From NCBI RefSeq assembly GCF_000385375.1, contig NZ_ARVV01000001.1:4092001-4156000 (forward strand): 64,000 nt of DNA. The letters are read 5' to 3'. This DNA is from Methyloversatilis discipulorum. Lineage in GTDB: Bacteria; Pseudomonadota; Gammaproteobacteria; Burkholderiales; Rhodocyclaceae. A program made the translations under genes and the position numbers. Below the pieces are notes generated by a model. It ran no database searches, was not told where the DNA came from, and saw only the letters and a program-made list of their open reading frames with translations. Below are positions 9,756 through 18,585 of the stretch, piece by piece (the first letter of the stretch is position 1; every line of letters begins with the position of its first letter).

Positions 9756-10481
9756 ATGAAGGCAGTACTGACCGGCCACACGCACGGACTGGGCGAGGCG
9801 CTTGCCGCCACGCTGCGCGCACGCGGCATTCCGGTGCTCGGGCTCGCACGCGGCCGGTCGCCGCAGCCCGACGACGACGGCTTCACTCAGGTCGCGCTCG
9901 ACCTCGCCGACGCGGCGGTGCTGGCGCGCTGGCTGGCGGGCGACGCGCTGTCACGCTTCGTTGCCGCTGCCGACCGCGTGCTGCTGATCAACAACGCCGG
10001 CACGCTGGGCCCGGTGGCGCCTGCGGGGCGCCAAGGCGCGACGGCCATCGCGCAGGCGGTGGCACTCAATGTCGCCGCCCCGCTGGCGCTGACCGATGCA
10101 CTGGTCGCCACCGCTGCGCACGCGAGCGAACGGCGCATCGTGCACATTTCGAGTGGCGCCGCGCACACGCCCTACGCCGGCTGGTCCATCTACTGCGCCA
10201 CCAAGGCCGCGCTCGACCAGCACGCCCGCGCCGCGGCGCTCGACGCCCCGGCCGGCACGCGCATCGTCAGCCTGGCGCCGGGCGTCATCGACACTGCGAT
10301 GCAGGCGCAGATCCGCGCTACCCCTTTGGCGGATTTCCCGAACCGCGCCCGCTTCGAAGCATTGCAGCGCGACGGCGCACTGCTGTCGCCGGCCGACTGT
10401 GCGCGCCGCCTGGTCGACTACCTGCTGTCCGAGCGCTTCGGCGCCGAGCCGGTGGCCGATCTGCGCACCGCTCTGCCTTGA
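9756..10481 (+). CDS. Short-chain dehydrogenase/reductase
   Basis: A 241-residue NAD(P)-dependent oxidoreductase of the classical SDR fold. The dinucleotide-binding motif is T6-G-H-T-H-G-L-G13, the structural NNAG motif is at 79-82, and the catalytic residues are Ser132/133, Tyr146 and Lys150 (YCATK). The substrate cannot be told from sequence. The family includes YciK- and sepiapterin reductase-like members. It is divergent from the HD-GYP gene (150 bases apart) and converges on the ABC permease, 13 bases between stops, so it is probably a single-gene unit. Confidence 0.85.
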   Translation: MKAVLTGHTHGLGEALAATLRARGIPVLGLARGRSPQPDDDGFTQVALDLADAAVLARWLAGDALSRFVAAADRVLLINNAGTLGPVAPAGRQGATAIAQAVALNVAAPLALTDALVATAAHASERRIVHISSGAAHTPYAGWSIYCATKAALDQHARAAALDAPAGTRIVSLAPGVIDTAMQAQIRATPLADFPNRARFEALQRDGALLSPADCARRLVDYLLSERFGAEPVADLRTALP

Positions 10482-10494
10482 TCGCGCGTCGCCA

Positions 10495-12963
10495 TCACCC
10501 GTCCATGCGCACCGCGCGCACGGCGTCGATGGCGAGCGCACGGCGGGCACCGATCAGCGCGGCAACGGTGGCCGCCGCCAGCATGGCCAGCACGATGCCG
10601 GCGAGCAGACCCCAGGGCACCACCCAGTCCATGCTCCAGTGGAAGGACTGCCGGTTCACCACTTCGATCAGCAGCGCACTCATCGCGAAGCCGGCAAGCA
10701 GACCGAGCAGCAGGCCGGGCACGGTCGACAGCACGCCTTCGGCGGCAAGCTGCGCGGCGATCTGCCGGCGCGTGAAGCCAACGTGGCGCAGCAGGCCGAA
10801 TTCGCGCACGCGCGCCGCGGCCGACGCGGCGAAGGCGGCGGCGATGCCGGCCAGACCGATCAGCGCCGAAGCCGCCTCCAGCGCGTAGGTGGCGGCGAAG
10901 GTGCGGTCGAACACGCCGAGCGACAGCCGGCGGATGTCCTCGCTCGACGTCAGCTCCAGCGCGTCACCGGCGCCAGTGGCCTCGCGCAGTGCCGCGGCGA
11001 CCGCCGTCGGGTCGGCGCCGTCGGCCAGCCAGAGGCCGAAGTCGTCGGCCAGCCGGTCGCCGGTCAGCGCGCGGTAGCGTTCGAGGTCGATCACCAGCGC
11101 GCCGTGCTGGCGTGCGTAGTCGCGCCACAGACCGGCCACCTGCACGCGCAGCGCGCGCCCGGCCAGCGGCAGTTCGACCTCGCTGCCGGCACGCCAGCCG
11201 TACAGATCGGCCATCGCCTCCGACGCCCACACGCGCGGCAGGGCGCCCGGTGGTGCCATCGATCCGACGCGCGGCAGCACCCGTCCGGCGTCGTCCGGCA
11301 GCGCCCGCGCAATCAGCGCCACCGGCGGCAGGTCGGCGCGCAGCAGCAGCGACTGGTGACGCAGCACGTCGACGCGGGCGACGCCGGGCACCGCTGCCAG
11401 CCGGCGCTCGACCTCGTCCGGCCACGGCCGGTCGCGGTCACCACGGATATACAGCTCGGCCGGCAGCACGTCGCCCAGCCAGCGATCGACCGACGCGCGG
11501 AAGGACGACACCATGACCGCCATCGCGACGATGAGCGCACTGGCCGCCAGCACACCGGCCGCGCTGCGCGACGCGAAACCCGGTTCGGCGCGCAGCCGCG
11601 CCGTGGCCAGCGTCAGCGGCAGGCTGGCGTCGTCGGGCAGCGTCCGCGCCAGCGCCGCCGCGAGCGGTGGCACCGCCAGCACCGCGCTCGCCAGCACGCA
11701 GCCGATTGCCAGATAGCCGCCCAGAGGCAGCCCGCCGATCGCCGGCTGTACCGTGGCGACGGCACCGAGCCCGAGCAGCGCCAGCAGGCCGACCGCCCGG
11801 CGACGATTACCCAGCAGGCGTAACGGCGGCGTGAATACCCCGCCGCGCAGTGCCTGCGCCGGCGTGATGGCCAGTGCATCGCGCGCCGGCCAGGCGGCGC
11901 CGGCCGCTGCCGACGCCACGCCGAGCAGACCGAAGCCGATGCTGGCCGACACATCGAAGCCAAGTTGCGGCGCGGCGCCCGCAATCAGGCCGGCGCCCAG
12001 GTCGCTGCCGATCAGGTGCAGCGCCAGCGCCGCCAGCGCGTGACCCAGCGCGATGCCGATGGCGGCACCGGCGGCGCCAAGCAGCGCGCCCTCGCCGACC
12101 AGCAGTCGCATCAGCTGAGCACGCGTCAGTCCGGCCGCGCGCAGGAAGGCGATTTCCGCCACGCGGCGGGCAATCGCCGCCGCCTGCGTCGCCGCCACCA
12201 GAAAGCTGCCGACCGCCAGCGCGATCAGCGCCAGCAGGCCGAGATTGACGCGATAGGCGCGCGACAGCCGGTCGGCGCGCTCCAGCGCCTGCGCCGGCGT
12301 CTGCAGCGTCACGTCGGCCGGCAGTGCAGCGGCGATGCGCGCGAGCGCATCGGCGCGCACCGCGCCCGCGTGCAGGCGCAGCGCGATGCGGTGGATGCGG
12401 CCGGCGCTGCCCAGCCGCCACTGCGCGTCACCGATGTCGGTCACCGCCAGCACCGCGCCCTCGCCGGCCGCCGGCAACCAGCCGGCGACGCGGAAGGCGT
12501 GACCGCGCAGCGTCAGCGTGTCGTCCGGCTGCAGGCCGAGTGCACGACCGGCCGCATGACTCAGGTAGAGCGTGCCCGGCTGCATCAGGCGGCCGATGCC
12601 GTCGGCTGGCGGCAGCAATGTCGGCTGTACGGCGGCGGCGCGGAAGGCGTCGATGCCGATCACGCGCAGCTTCAGCGTGCGGCCGGCGCGCTCAACTTCG
12701 ATCTCGCGCTCGACCAGCGGGCTGGCCGCCGCCACGTCGGGCAGCGCGGCGAGCCGCGGGTAGAGCATTTCGTCCATGCCACGCGGCGCCACCGCCTCGA
12801 CATCGGCGCTGCCGGACACGCTGCGCAGGCCGGATTCGAATTCGTCGAGCGCCGCCCGGTGGATGGCCGACACGGCGACGCCGAGCGCCACGCCGAGTGC
12901 GATGGCGAGCAGCGCCAGCGTGCTCGCGCCGCGCCGGGCCGAGCGCCACAGCAGCTCAAGCAT
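10495..12963 (-). CDS. ABC transporter permease, double FtsX-type
   Basis: An 822-residue inner membrane protein of the FtsX/MacB permease superfamily. One membrane helix at 15-35 is followed by a long periplasmic domain (about 40-235). Then come three helices, a second four-helix set from about 385, another large periplasmic domain and a last three-helix bundle. This duplicated layout is that of YbbP/LolCDE-like exporters that act on lipoproteins, lipids or envelope proteins rather than classical importers. It is translationally coupled to the ATPase: its start overlaps the upstream gene's end by 8 bases. The transported substrate cannot be named; no lipoprotein or hydrolase partner is encoded beside the pair. 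Confidence 0.88.
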   Translation of the reverse strand: MLELLWRSARRGASTLALLAIALGVALGVAVSAIHRAALDEFESGLRSVSGSADVEAVAPRGMDEMLYPRLAALPDVAAASPLVEREIEVERAGRTLKLRVIGIDAFRAAAVQPTLLPPADGIGRLMQPGTLYLSHAAGRALGLQPDDTLTLRGHAFRVAGWLPAAGEGAVLAVTDIGDAQWRLGSAGRIHRIALRLHAGAVRADALARIAAALPADVTLQTPAQALERADRLSRAYRVNLGLLALIALAVGSFLVAATQAAAIARRVAEIAFLRAAGLTRAQLMRLLVGEGALLGAAGAAIGIALGHALAALALHLIGSDLGAGLIAGAAPQLGFDVSASIGFGLLGVASAAAGAAWPARDALAITPAQALRGGVFTPPLRLLGNRRRAVGLLALLGLGAVATVQPAIGGLPLGGYLAIGCVLASAVLAVPPLAAALARTLPDDASLPLTLATARLRAEPGFASRSAAGVLAASALIVAMAVMVSSFRASVDRWLGDVLPAELYIRGDRDRPWPDEVERRLAAVPGVARVDVLRHQSLLLRADLPPVALIARALPDDAGRVLPRVGSMAPPGALPRVWASEAMADLYGWRAGSEVELPLAGRALRVQVAGLWRDYARQHGALVIDLERYRALTGDRLADDFGLWLADGADPTAVAAALREATGAGDALELTSSEDIRRLSLGVFDRTFAATYALEAASALIGLAGIAAAFAASAAARVREFGLLRHVGFTRRQIAAQLAAEGVLSTVPGLLLGLLAGFAMSALLIEVVNRQSFHWSMDWVVPWGLLAGIVLAMLAAATVAALIGARRALAIDAVRAVRMDG

Positions 12964-13624
12964 CGTGCAGGCGGCCGTCGCGCGCCAGCCGCAGCACGCG
13001 GTCGGCGCTGGCCGCCATCGCGGTCGAATGCGTCACCAGCAGGCCGCAGGCCTTGCTCGACTTCACCGCGTCGCGCAACAGCACGGCGATACGCTCGGCG
13101 TTGTCGGCGTCCAGGTTGCCGGTCGGTTCGTCGGCCAGCAGCAGGCGCGGGCGATGCACCAGCGCGCGGGCGATGGCCACCCGCTGCAGCTCGCCGCCGG
13201 ACAGCCGGGTCGGGCTGTCGCCAGCGCGCTCGCCCAGACCGACCGCAGCGAGCTGGGCGCGGGCGCGGGCCGCCCGTTCGTGCGCTGGCACGCCGGCCAG
13301 CGCCAGCGGCAGCGCGACGTTGTCGGCCAGGCTGAGCCAGGGCAGCACGTGGAAGGACTGGAACACGAAACCGACCTCGACCCGCCGCCACAGCGTGGCC
13401 GCGTCGTCGTCGAGCGCAGACACCGCGTGCGCGCCGAAATGGACGCTGCCAGCGTCTGGCCGGTCGAGGCCGGCGACCAGATTGAGCAGCGTCGACTTGC
13501 CGGCGCCCGATTCGCCGATCACCGCGACGTATTCGCCCGGCGCGACACTCAGGTCGACGGCGTCGAGCAGCAGGCGCGGCGGCGCACCCGGCAGGGTCTT
13601 GCGAAGTGAATGAAGGGTGAGCAC
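12956..13624 (-). CDS. ABC transporter ATP-binding protein, LolD-like
   Basis: A 222-residue ATPase of the MacB/LolD/YbbA class. It has Walker A G37-E-S-G-A-G-K-S44, Q-loop Gln89, signature L141-S-G-G-E and Walker B L161-L-L-A-D-E166 followed by PTGNLD, which is typical for this class. It overlaps the double-FtsX permease by 8 bases, so the pair forms one exporter. YbbA (partner of YbbP, with the thioesterase TesA nearby in Escherichia coli) is a closer match by layout than LolD, since only one long permease is present. Confidence 0.9.
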   Translation of the reverse strand: MLTLHSLRKTLPGAPPRLLLDAVDLSVAPGEYVAVIGESGAGKSTLLNLVAGLDRPDAGSVHFGAHAVSALDDDAATLWRRVEVGFVFQSFHVLPWLSLADNVALPLALAGVPAHERAARARAQLAAVGLGERAGDSPTRLSGGELQRVAIARALVHRPRLLLADEPTGNLDADNAERIAVLLRDAVKSSKACGLLVTHSTAMAASADRVLRLARDGRLHDA

Positions 13625-13654
13625 GGCCGATGGACTGCGCGGCGCGCGCCGGGT

Positions 13655-15202
13655 TCAGCCGCGCGTGGCGAGGAAGTGGCGGAACTCGCTGGCGTCCATC
13701 GGCCGCGCATACAGATAGCCCTGCGCGATCTCGACGCCCTGCTCGCGCAGATAGTCCGCCTGCTGCTCGGTCTCGACGCCCTCGGCCACCATGTGCAGAC
13801 CCCGCGTGCGGGCGATCTCGGCAATGTGCGGCACCAGCGGCGCGTGCGGCGTTTCGGCGCCTATGGTGCCGACGAAGGCGCGGTCTATCTTCAGCGCGTC
13901 GACCGGCAGGTCGTGCAGATAGGACAGGCTGGAGTAGCCGGTGCCGAAGTCGTCCAGCAGCACCTTGTGGCCGGCTTCGCGCAGCCGCGCCAGCACTTCG
14001 CCGGCCGAACCGGCCTGGATCAGGTTGCGCTCGGTCAGTTCGAGTTCGATCTGGCTGCGGCGGATACCGTTGCCGTCCAGCGCGTCGGCCAGCAGTTCGG
14101 TCAGGTCGCCGCGCTCGAGGTCGTGCGACGCGAGGTTCAGCGACACCGTCAGCTCCGGCCGGCGCTGCAGCAGATCGCCGATCTCGGATATCGCGGTGCG
14201 CAGCACGCGGGCGGTGATCTCGTGCTCGAAACCCGAATGCTCGGCCAGGTGAACCAGGTCGTCGGTGCTCATGACCGGCTCGTTCTGGTCGGGCCAGCGC
14301 ACCAGCAGTTCGGCGCCGACACAGCGGCCATCCGACAGGCGGATCTGCGGATGGTAGGCCACGCGCAGCTCGCCGCGGCGTATCGCCGACAGCAGTGCGG
14401 TGGCCGGCGAGAAGTACTGGCGCGCGAAGCGGCGCACCGCCCACATCAGCATCGTGCTCACCAGCACGCCGAGCAGCGTCATCATGACCAGCGGCTCGGT
14501 CCATGCGGCCATCAGCTGGGCGCGCGACTGCGCGCCGACGGCGACGATGGGCAGCTGCGCCGACTGCGCGACGGCATACAGACGGTCACCCTGGATGCGC
14601 TCGCGACCGGTCACCGCGGTGTCGATCATGCTCGGCAGCAGCGGCTGGTCGAGGTGGGCGAGCGGCAGCCAGTCGGTGGTGCTGAGCACCGCCAGCTGGG
14701 TGTCGCCGACCGCGCGCGCCTGGAAGTGGCTGGCGTGGATCAGCGCGATGTGGCTGCCGCGACCGATGGCTACCGACGGCCGCGCGTCGTCCAGCGTGTG
14801 GGTGACGCGGAACCAGATCTGCCGCCCCTTGCCGTCCGACCAGTCGGCCGCCGGCAGCACGCGATGCGCGTCGCTGCCCATGCTGCTGCAGGCGATCTGG
14901 CCGTTCTCGACATAGGCGATCTCGCGCACGAAGGGCGTGCAGTAGGCGATCTGCCGCAGCCGCTCGACATGGGCCGGCGAGCAGGCCGGCTGCGGAAAAC
15001 TCTGCAGGCCGCCCAGTTCGGACTGCGCGTCGTCGAACACCTGTTCGGCGCGCGCCAGCGCCTGCTGCGCCAGCGCATCGAGATGCTGGGTTTCCACCCG
15101 CAGCGTGTACGCCCAGGAGAAATAGAGCGCAGCCGCCACCGGCAGCAGCCCGGCAAGCAGGGCGGCCACGGTCAACAGCGTGGTCAATGCGCGACGTCGC
15201 AT
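13655..15202 (-). CDS. Cyclic di-GMP phosphodiesterase with CSS sensor domain
   Basis: About 515 residues from the ATG at 15202. A membrane helix near residues 7-30 leads to a periplasmic domain with a conserved Cys at about 75 and 90 and a C-S-S triplet, the mark of the CSS-motif domain, which senses periplasmic redox state through a disulfide. A second helix follows and then a complete EAL domain: GAELLVRW (ELL in place of EAL, with the metal-binding Glu kept), ELTE, LDDFGTGYSS, the catalytic Lys in LKID and the late Glu in AEGVETE. It should hydrolyse cyclic di-GMP to pGpG. It stands alone between the ABC pair (30 bases from its stop) and the asparaginase. Confidence 0.9.
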   Translation of the reverse strand: MRRRALTTLLTVAALLAGLLPVAAALYFSWAYTLRVETQHLDALAQQALARAEQVFDDAQSELGGLQSFPQPACSPAHVERLRQIAYCTPFVREIAYVENGQIACSSMGSDAHRVLPAADWSDGKGRQIWFRVTHTLDDARPSVAIGRGSHIALIHASHFQARAVGDTQLAVLSTTDWLPLAHLDQPLLPSMIDTAVTGRERIQGDRLYAVAQSAQLPIVAVGAQSRAQLMAAWTEPLVMMTLLGVLVSTMLMWAVRRFARQYFSPATALLSAIRRGELRVAYHPQIRLSDGRCVGAELLVRWPDQNEPVMSTDDLVHLAEHSGFEHEITARVLRTAISEIGDLLQRRPELTVSLNLASHDLERGDLTELLADALDGNGIRRSQIELELTERNLIQAGSAGEVLARLREAGHKVLLDDFGTGYSSLSYLHDLPVDALKIDRAFVGTIGAETPHAPLVPHIAEIARTRGLHMVAEGVETEQQADYLREQGVEIAQGYLYARPMDASEFRHFLATRG

Positions 15203-15340
15203 CGGAGGCGTTCTTCGATTATGGCGGCCGCTTGGGCGACCTTGTTCTTGATGTGCACAGAGCCGGAAGTTTAAGCGCTTGCGACCCCGTCGCAGCGCGC
15301 CCACGGCGGAATCTTCGTGCTTTTTTGTGAATGCCCGGCG

Positions 15341-16255
15341 TCAGCGCAGGCTGAGCATCAGTTCGATGCGCGCCTGCACCGGCGTCAACGCGCCGGCCGA
15401 CGGCAGTGCCGGCGCGGTCGTTTCGACGATGCAGCCACGGCCGATGCGGGTCGCGCGCAGCACCGCGACACCCGCCGCCTGCGCGCGCAGCAGCGCACTT
15501 TCGAGCGCGGCGGACAGCGTGCCGTTGCCGGTGCAGGCGGCGACGATGCCGCGTGCACCGAGCGCCACCAGCGCGTCGACCAGCACGCCGTCGACACCGG
15601 CCGCGCTGACGACGATGTCGACGCGCGGCCAGTCCTCGCGCTGCGTGCAGGCCAGGCCGAGCGCCTCGCCCGCGGGCCAGTCGCGCAGCTGCCGCAGATG
15701 CCCCTCCTCGATATAGCCGAGCGCACCGGCGTCACCGGAATCGAAGGCGTCGATGCGGAAGGGGTGCACCTTGCGCACATCGCAACCGGCGTGCACCGCA
15801 CCGGCGATGCAGGCGAGCACGCCACGCGCGCCGGCCAGCGCGGCGACCCGCACCGCGTCGAGCAGGTTCTGCGGGCCGTCCGGTGCCAGCGCGTTGGCCG
15901 GGCGCATCGCCGCGGTCAGCACCACCGGCTTGGCCGGTGCCAGCACGCGATGCAGGAAGTAGGCGGTCTCCTCCAGCGTGTCGGTGCCGTGCGTGATGAC
16001 GATGCCCGCCACCTCGTCGCGTGCGAGGTGATGCGCGGTGCGTGCGGCCAGCGCCCGCCAGATGGCGAAGGACATGTCCTTGCTGTCGACCTGCGCCACC
16101 TGTTCCGCTTCCAGCGCGAAGCCGGCCAGCGCCGGAATCGCCGCCAGCAGGTCGCCGACGGCGATCTGCGCGGCGGTATAGCCGACGTTGTCGCCGGCCT
16201 GCCGGGCCTGACCGGCGATGGTGCCGCCGGTGCCGAGGATGACGATGCGTTTCAT
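15341..16255 (-). CDS. L-asparaginase
   Basis: A 304-residue enzyme that hydrolyses asparagine to aspartate and ammonia. Start is the ATG at 16255; an upstream ATG would add ten residues of poor quality. Both catalytic threonine motifs are clear: T9-G-G-T12-I-A and T88-H-G-T91-D92-T, together with the SKDM segment (55-61 region) that binds substrate. No signal peptide is present, so it is likely cytoplasmic. It stands 138 bases from the EAL gene and is divergent from the small membrane gene at 16445. The motifs fit the bacterial asparaginase/glutaminase family; the balance of the two activities cannot be read. Confidence 0.92.
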   Translation of the reverse strand: MKRIVILGTGGTIAGQARQAGDNVGYTAAQIAVGDLLAAIPALAGFALEAEQVAQVDSKDMSFAIWRALAARTAHHLARDEVAGIVITHGTDTLEETAYFLHRVLAPAKPVVLTAAMRPANALAPDGPQNLLDAVRVAALAGARGVLACIAGAVHAGCDVRKVHPFRIDAFDSGDAGALGYIEEGHLRQLRDWPAGEALGLACTQREDWPRVDIVVSAAGVDGVLVDALVALGARGIVAACTGNGTLSAALESALLRAQAAGVAVLRATRIGRGCIVETTAPALPSAGALTPVQARIELMLSLR

Positions 16256-16444
16256 CGTGTCGGTTCGCGAGTGAAGTTGCCGCATTCTCGCGGAGCGCTC
16301 GCGGCACGCGCAAGCGCGCGCGTGGTCGAAGCCGGCGATGCGGCTTCACAGGTCGCCGCCGCTTCGGACACAATGCAGGCCGCCGGGCACCCGCGGCGGC
16401 TTGCCCGCCGTCGGCGCTGCGCCACCTCTCACTGGATCTCATTC

Positions 16445-16675
16445 ATGCGCGTACTGTTCTTCTTCGCCGCCCTCGGCTTCGCCATCGTCGGCATGTCCGG
16501 GGTGACGCTGAGCCTGCTCAACCTGATCGACGAAAGCCAGACCGGCGGCTGGCCGCTATGGCAGTCGCTGATCATGACCGCGGTCGGCGTCGCCGGCTTC
16601 CTGTTCTGCCTGATCAAGGTGATACGCGGCGTGCGCGAGGAAACAGCGCCCGCGCCGCCGAAGCAGGTCGACTGA
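16445..16675 (+). CDS. Small two-helix membrane protein, unknown
   Basis: A 76-residue protein with two hydrophobic segments (about 4-27 and 42-61) joined by a short acidic loop, with a Pro/Lys/Arg tail in the cytoplasm. I do not recognise a family. It is 30 bases upstream of the EamA transporter and reads the same way, so it may be co-transcribed. The start is the first ATG after the stop-rich leader. Confidence 0.6.
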   Translation: MRVLFFFAALGFAIVGMSGVTLSLLNLIDESQTGGWPLWQSLIMTAVGVAGFLFCLIKVIRGVREETAPAPPKQVD

Positions 16676-16705
16676 TCCGGCGCCCGCACGGCGGAGGACG
16701 ACGGC

Positions 16706-17551
16706 ATGCCCCTGGACGTGATGGCGGTCGTACTGTTCGCGGCACTGCTGCATGCCGGCTGGAATGCGCTGGTGCGCAGTTCGCAGGACACCTTCGCCGA
16801 CACCGCCTTCATGGTCGGCGGCGCTGCGCTGTGGGCGGCCTGCCTGCTGCCGCTGCTGCCCATGCCGGCGCCGGCCAGCTGGCCCTGGCTGGGCGCGTCG
16901 GTGGTGATCCACGTCCTCTACTTCTCGCTGGTGGCGCTCGCCTACCGCGGCGGCGAACTGGGCCTGGCCTATCCGCTGATGCGTGGTTCGGCACCGCTGC
17001 TGACCGCGCTGGCGGCGACGCAGCTGCTCGGCGAACGGCTGTCGCCAGGCGCCTGGACCGGCATCGTGCTGATCGGCGGCGGCATCCTGCTGCTGGCTGG
17101 CGACGCCCGGCGCCGCGGCCACCTGCACCTGGGCTCGGCCGCGCTGGCGCTGGCCAATGGCGCAGTGATCGCCTGCTACACGCTGATCGACGGCCGCGGT
17201 GCGCGCCTGTCCGGCAGCGCCTTCGGCTATACGGCGTGGATGCTGCTGCTGAGCGGTCTGTTGATGCTCCTGCTTTTCTGCCTGCGACGTGGCCGACCCG
17301 AGCTGGCGCGGCTGCGCGGCAGCGGCCGACGGGCAGTGATCGGCGGGGCCGGCACGCTGGCGTCCTACACGCTGGTGCTGTGGGCGATGACGCGCGCGCC
17401 GATCGCGCTGGTGGCTGCGCTGCGCGAAACATCGGTGGTATTCGCGCTGCTGATCGCCGCTGGCGTACTGAAGGAAACGGTCAGCCGGCTGCGCCTCGCC
17501 GCCATCGTCGTGGTCGGCGCCGGTGCGATCGCACTGCGGCTGCTGCAGTGA
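16706..17551 (+). CDS. EamA-family (DMT) transporter
   Basis: A 281-residue inner membrane protein with about ten hydrophobic segments arranged as two repeats of five, the drug/metabolite transporter layout. Recognisable family signatures are the near-terminal LHAGWNAL of the first repeat and the AYRGGELGLAYPLMRG segment at about 76-92, as in RhaT/RarD relatives. Members export amino acids, nucleosides or drugs; the substrate cannot be told here. It is convergent with the AraC gene, with 10 bases between stops. Confidence 0.87.
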   Translation: MPLDVMAVVLFAALLHAGWNALVRSSQDTFADTAFMVGGAALWAACLLPLLPMPAPASWPWLGASVVIHVLYFSLVALAYRGGELGLAYPLMRGSAPLLTALAATQLLGERLSPGAWTGIVLIGGGILLLAGDARRRGHLHLGSAALALANGAVIACYTLIDGRGARLSGSAFGYTAWMLLLSGLLMLLLFCLRRGRPELARLRGSGRRAVIGGAGTLASYTLVLWAMTRAPIALVAALRETSVVFALLIAAGVLKETVSRLRLAAIVVVGAGAIALRLLQ

Positions 17552-17561
17552 GCGGTGCGTC

Positions 17562-18446
17562 CTAGCCGCGCGCGGCGCGCAGCTTGGCCGGTGTCGTGCC
17601 GAGCCGTGCGCGCAGCACGCGGGTCATGTGCGCCTGATCGGAAAAACCGCAGCTGGCGGCCACCTCCTTGACCGCCAGATCGCCGGCGGCGAGCAGCTGG
17701 CGCGCACGCTCGACGCGACGGTCGATCACGAAGGCGTGCGGCGCACGGCCCTGCGTCTCGCGGAAGCGGCGGTGGAAGGTACATACGCCGAGACCCGCCG
17801 CCTCGGCCATGTCTTCCAGCGTCAGCGCTTCGTGCAGGCGGCTGTCTATCAGGTCGAGCACGCGGCGCATCTGCGCCGGCGACAGGCGGCCGCCCGGCAG
17901 GTCGTGACGGAAGGTGACCTGGGCATACCTGCGCAGCAGGTGCACCGCCAGCTGGGTGCCCAGCGTCTCCGCATACAGCGGACCGCCCATTTCGGGCTGC
18001 ACCGCCTCCTGGGTGATGGCGTCGGTGATGGCGAGCAGCGTCGGGTCGCGCGCGCACAGTACGTCGTGCAGCCGCACCTCGGCCACCGGCCTGTCCATCA
18101 CCTCGCCGGCCACGCGCGACATCAGGCTGTTGGACAGATAGACGTGCGACACGTCGATCTGCTGTGTCCAGTGCCAGTGCGAGGCCTCTGACATGGTGAG
18201 CAGCGAGGCGTCACCGGGACGGCAGTCGGCACGCGACCAGCGCTGGTCGAAACAGCGGTCCATCGGCGTCTGGCCGGCGGCGTAGCGCACGACCATGAAG
18301 TGGTCCAGCGGCGGAATCGGTACGTCGAGGCCGGCGTATCGGTAAGAACGATGACCGACGCCCTTCCAGCCGAGGTTGTCGCTCGACGAAAGCACCTCGC
18401 CGGGCACCCACTGGGGCAGTTCTTTCGGCGTGATGATGTTCGGCAT
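17562..18446 (-). CDS. AraC-family transcriptional regulator
   Basis: A 294-residue regulator with an N-terminal sensing region (1-190) and a C-terminal double helix-turn-helix of the AraC/XylS type: first helix pair near 210-235 (LEDMAEAAGLGVCTFHRRF), second near 255-285 (KEVAASCGFSDQAHMTRVL). It is immediately downstream of the hydrolase and BVMO genes on the same strand, and two direct repeats 21 bases apart precede the BVMO gene (21475-21506). The simplest reading is that it activates the catabolic pair. A hairpin at 18500-18523 separates it from the hydrolase. Confidence 0.9.
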   Translation of the reverse strand: MPNIITPKELPQWVPGEVLSSSDNLGWKGVGHRSYRYAGLDVPIPPLDHFMVVRYAAGQTPMDRCFDQRWSRADCRPGDASLLTMSEASHWHWTQQIDVSHVYLSNSLMSRVAGEVMDRPVAEVRLHDVLCARDPTLLAITDAITQEAVQPEMGGPLYAETLGTQLAVHLLRRYAQVTFRHDLPGGRLSPAQMRRVLDLIDSRLHEALTLEDMAEAAGLGVCTFHRRFRETQGRAPHAFVIDRRVERARQLLAAGDLAVKEVAASCGFSDQAHMTRVLRARLGTTPAKLRAARG

Positions 18447-18499
18447 GTCGTTCTCCCCCGACGAGAAGGCCGGACGCGGTCCGCTGCGCCGCCGGTCGC

Positions 18500-18523
18500 G
18501 CCTGCCGGCACACGCCGGCAGGC
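18500..18523. terminator. Inverted repeat between hydrolase and AraC genes
   Basis: A perfect 10-bp stem (GCCTGCCGGC / GCCGGCAGGC) with an ACAC loop. On the minus strand it follows the hydrolase stop (18586) and precedes the AraC start (18446). No T-run follows, so it may reduce read-through or protect RNA ends rather than act as a classical terminator. Confidence 0.4.
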
Positions 18524-18585
18524 AGGGGCAGCTTAGCAGAGCGTCCGGCGCGCCGAGGTTGCAGCGCAGCGAAGCGGCCGCCTGT

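Noticed and set aside
10096..11823. 575-codon plus-strand frame across the SDR gene end and the permease
   Set aside because: Overlaps two supported genes and reads as Arg/Gln/His-rich low-information sequence.
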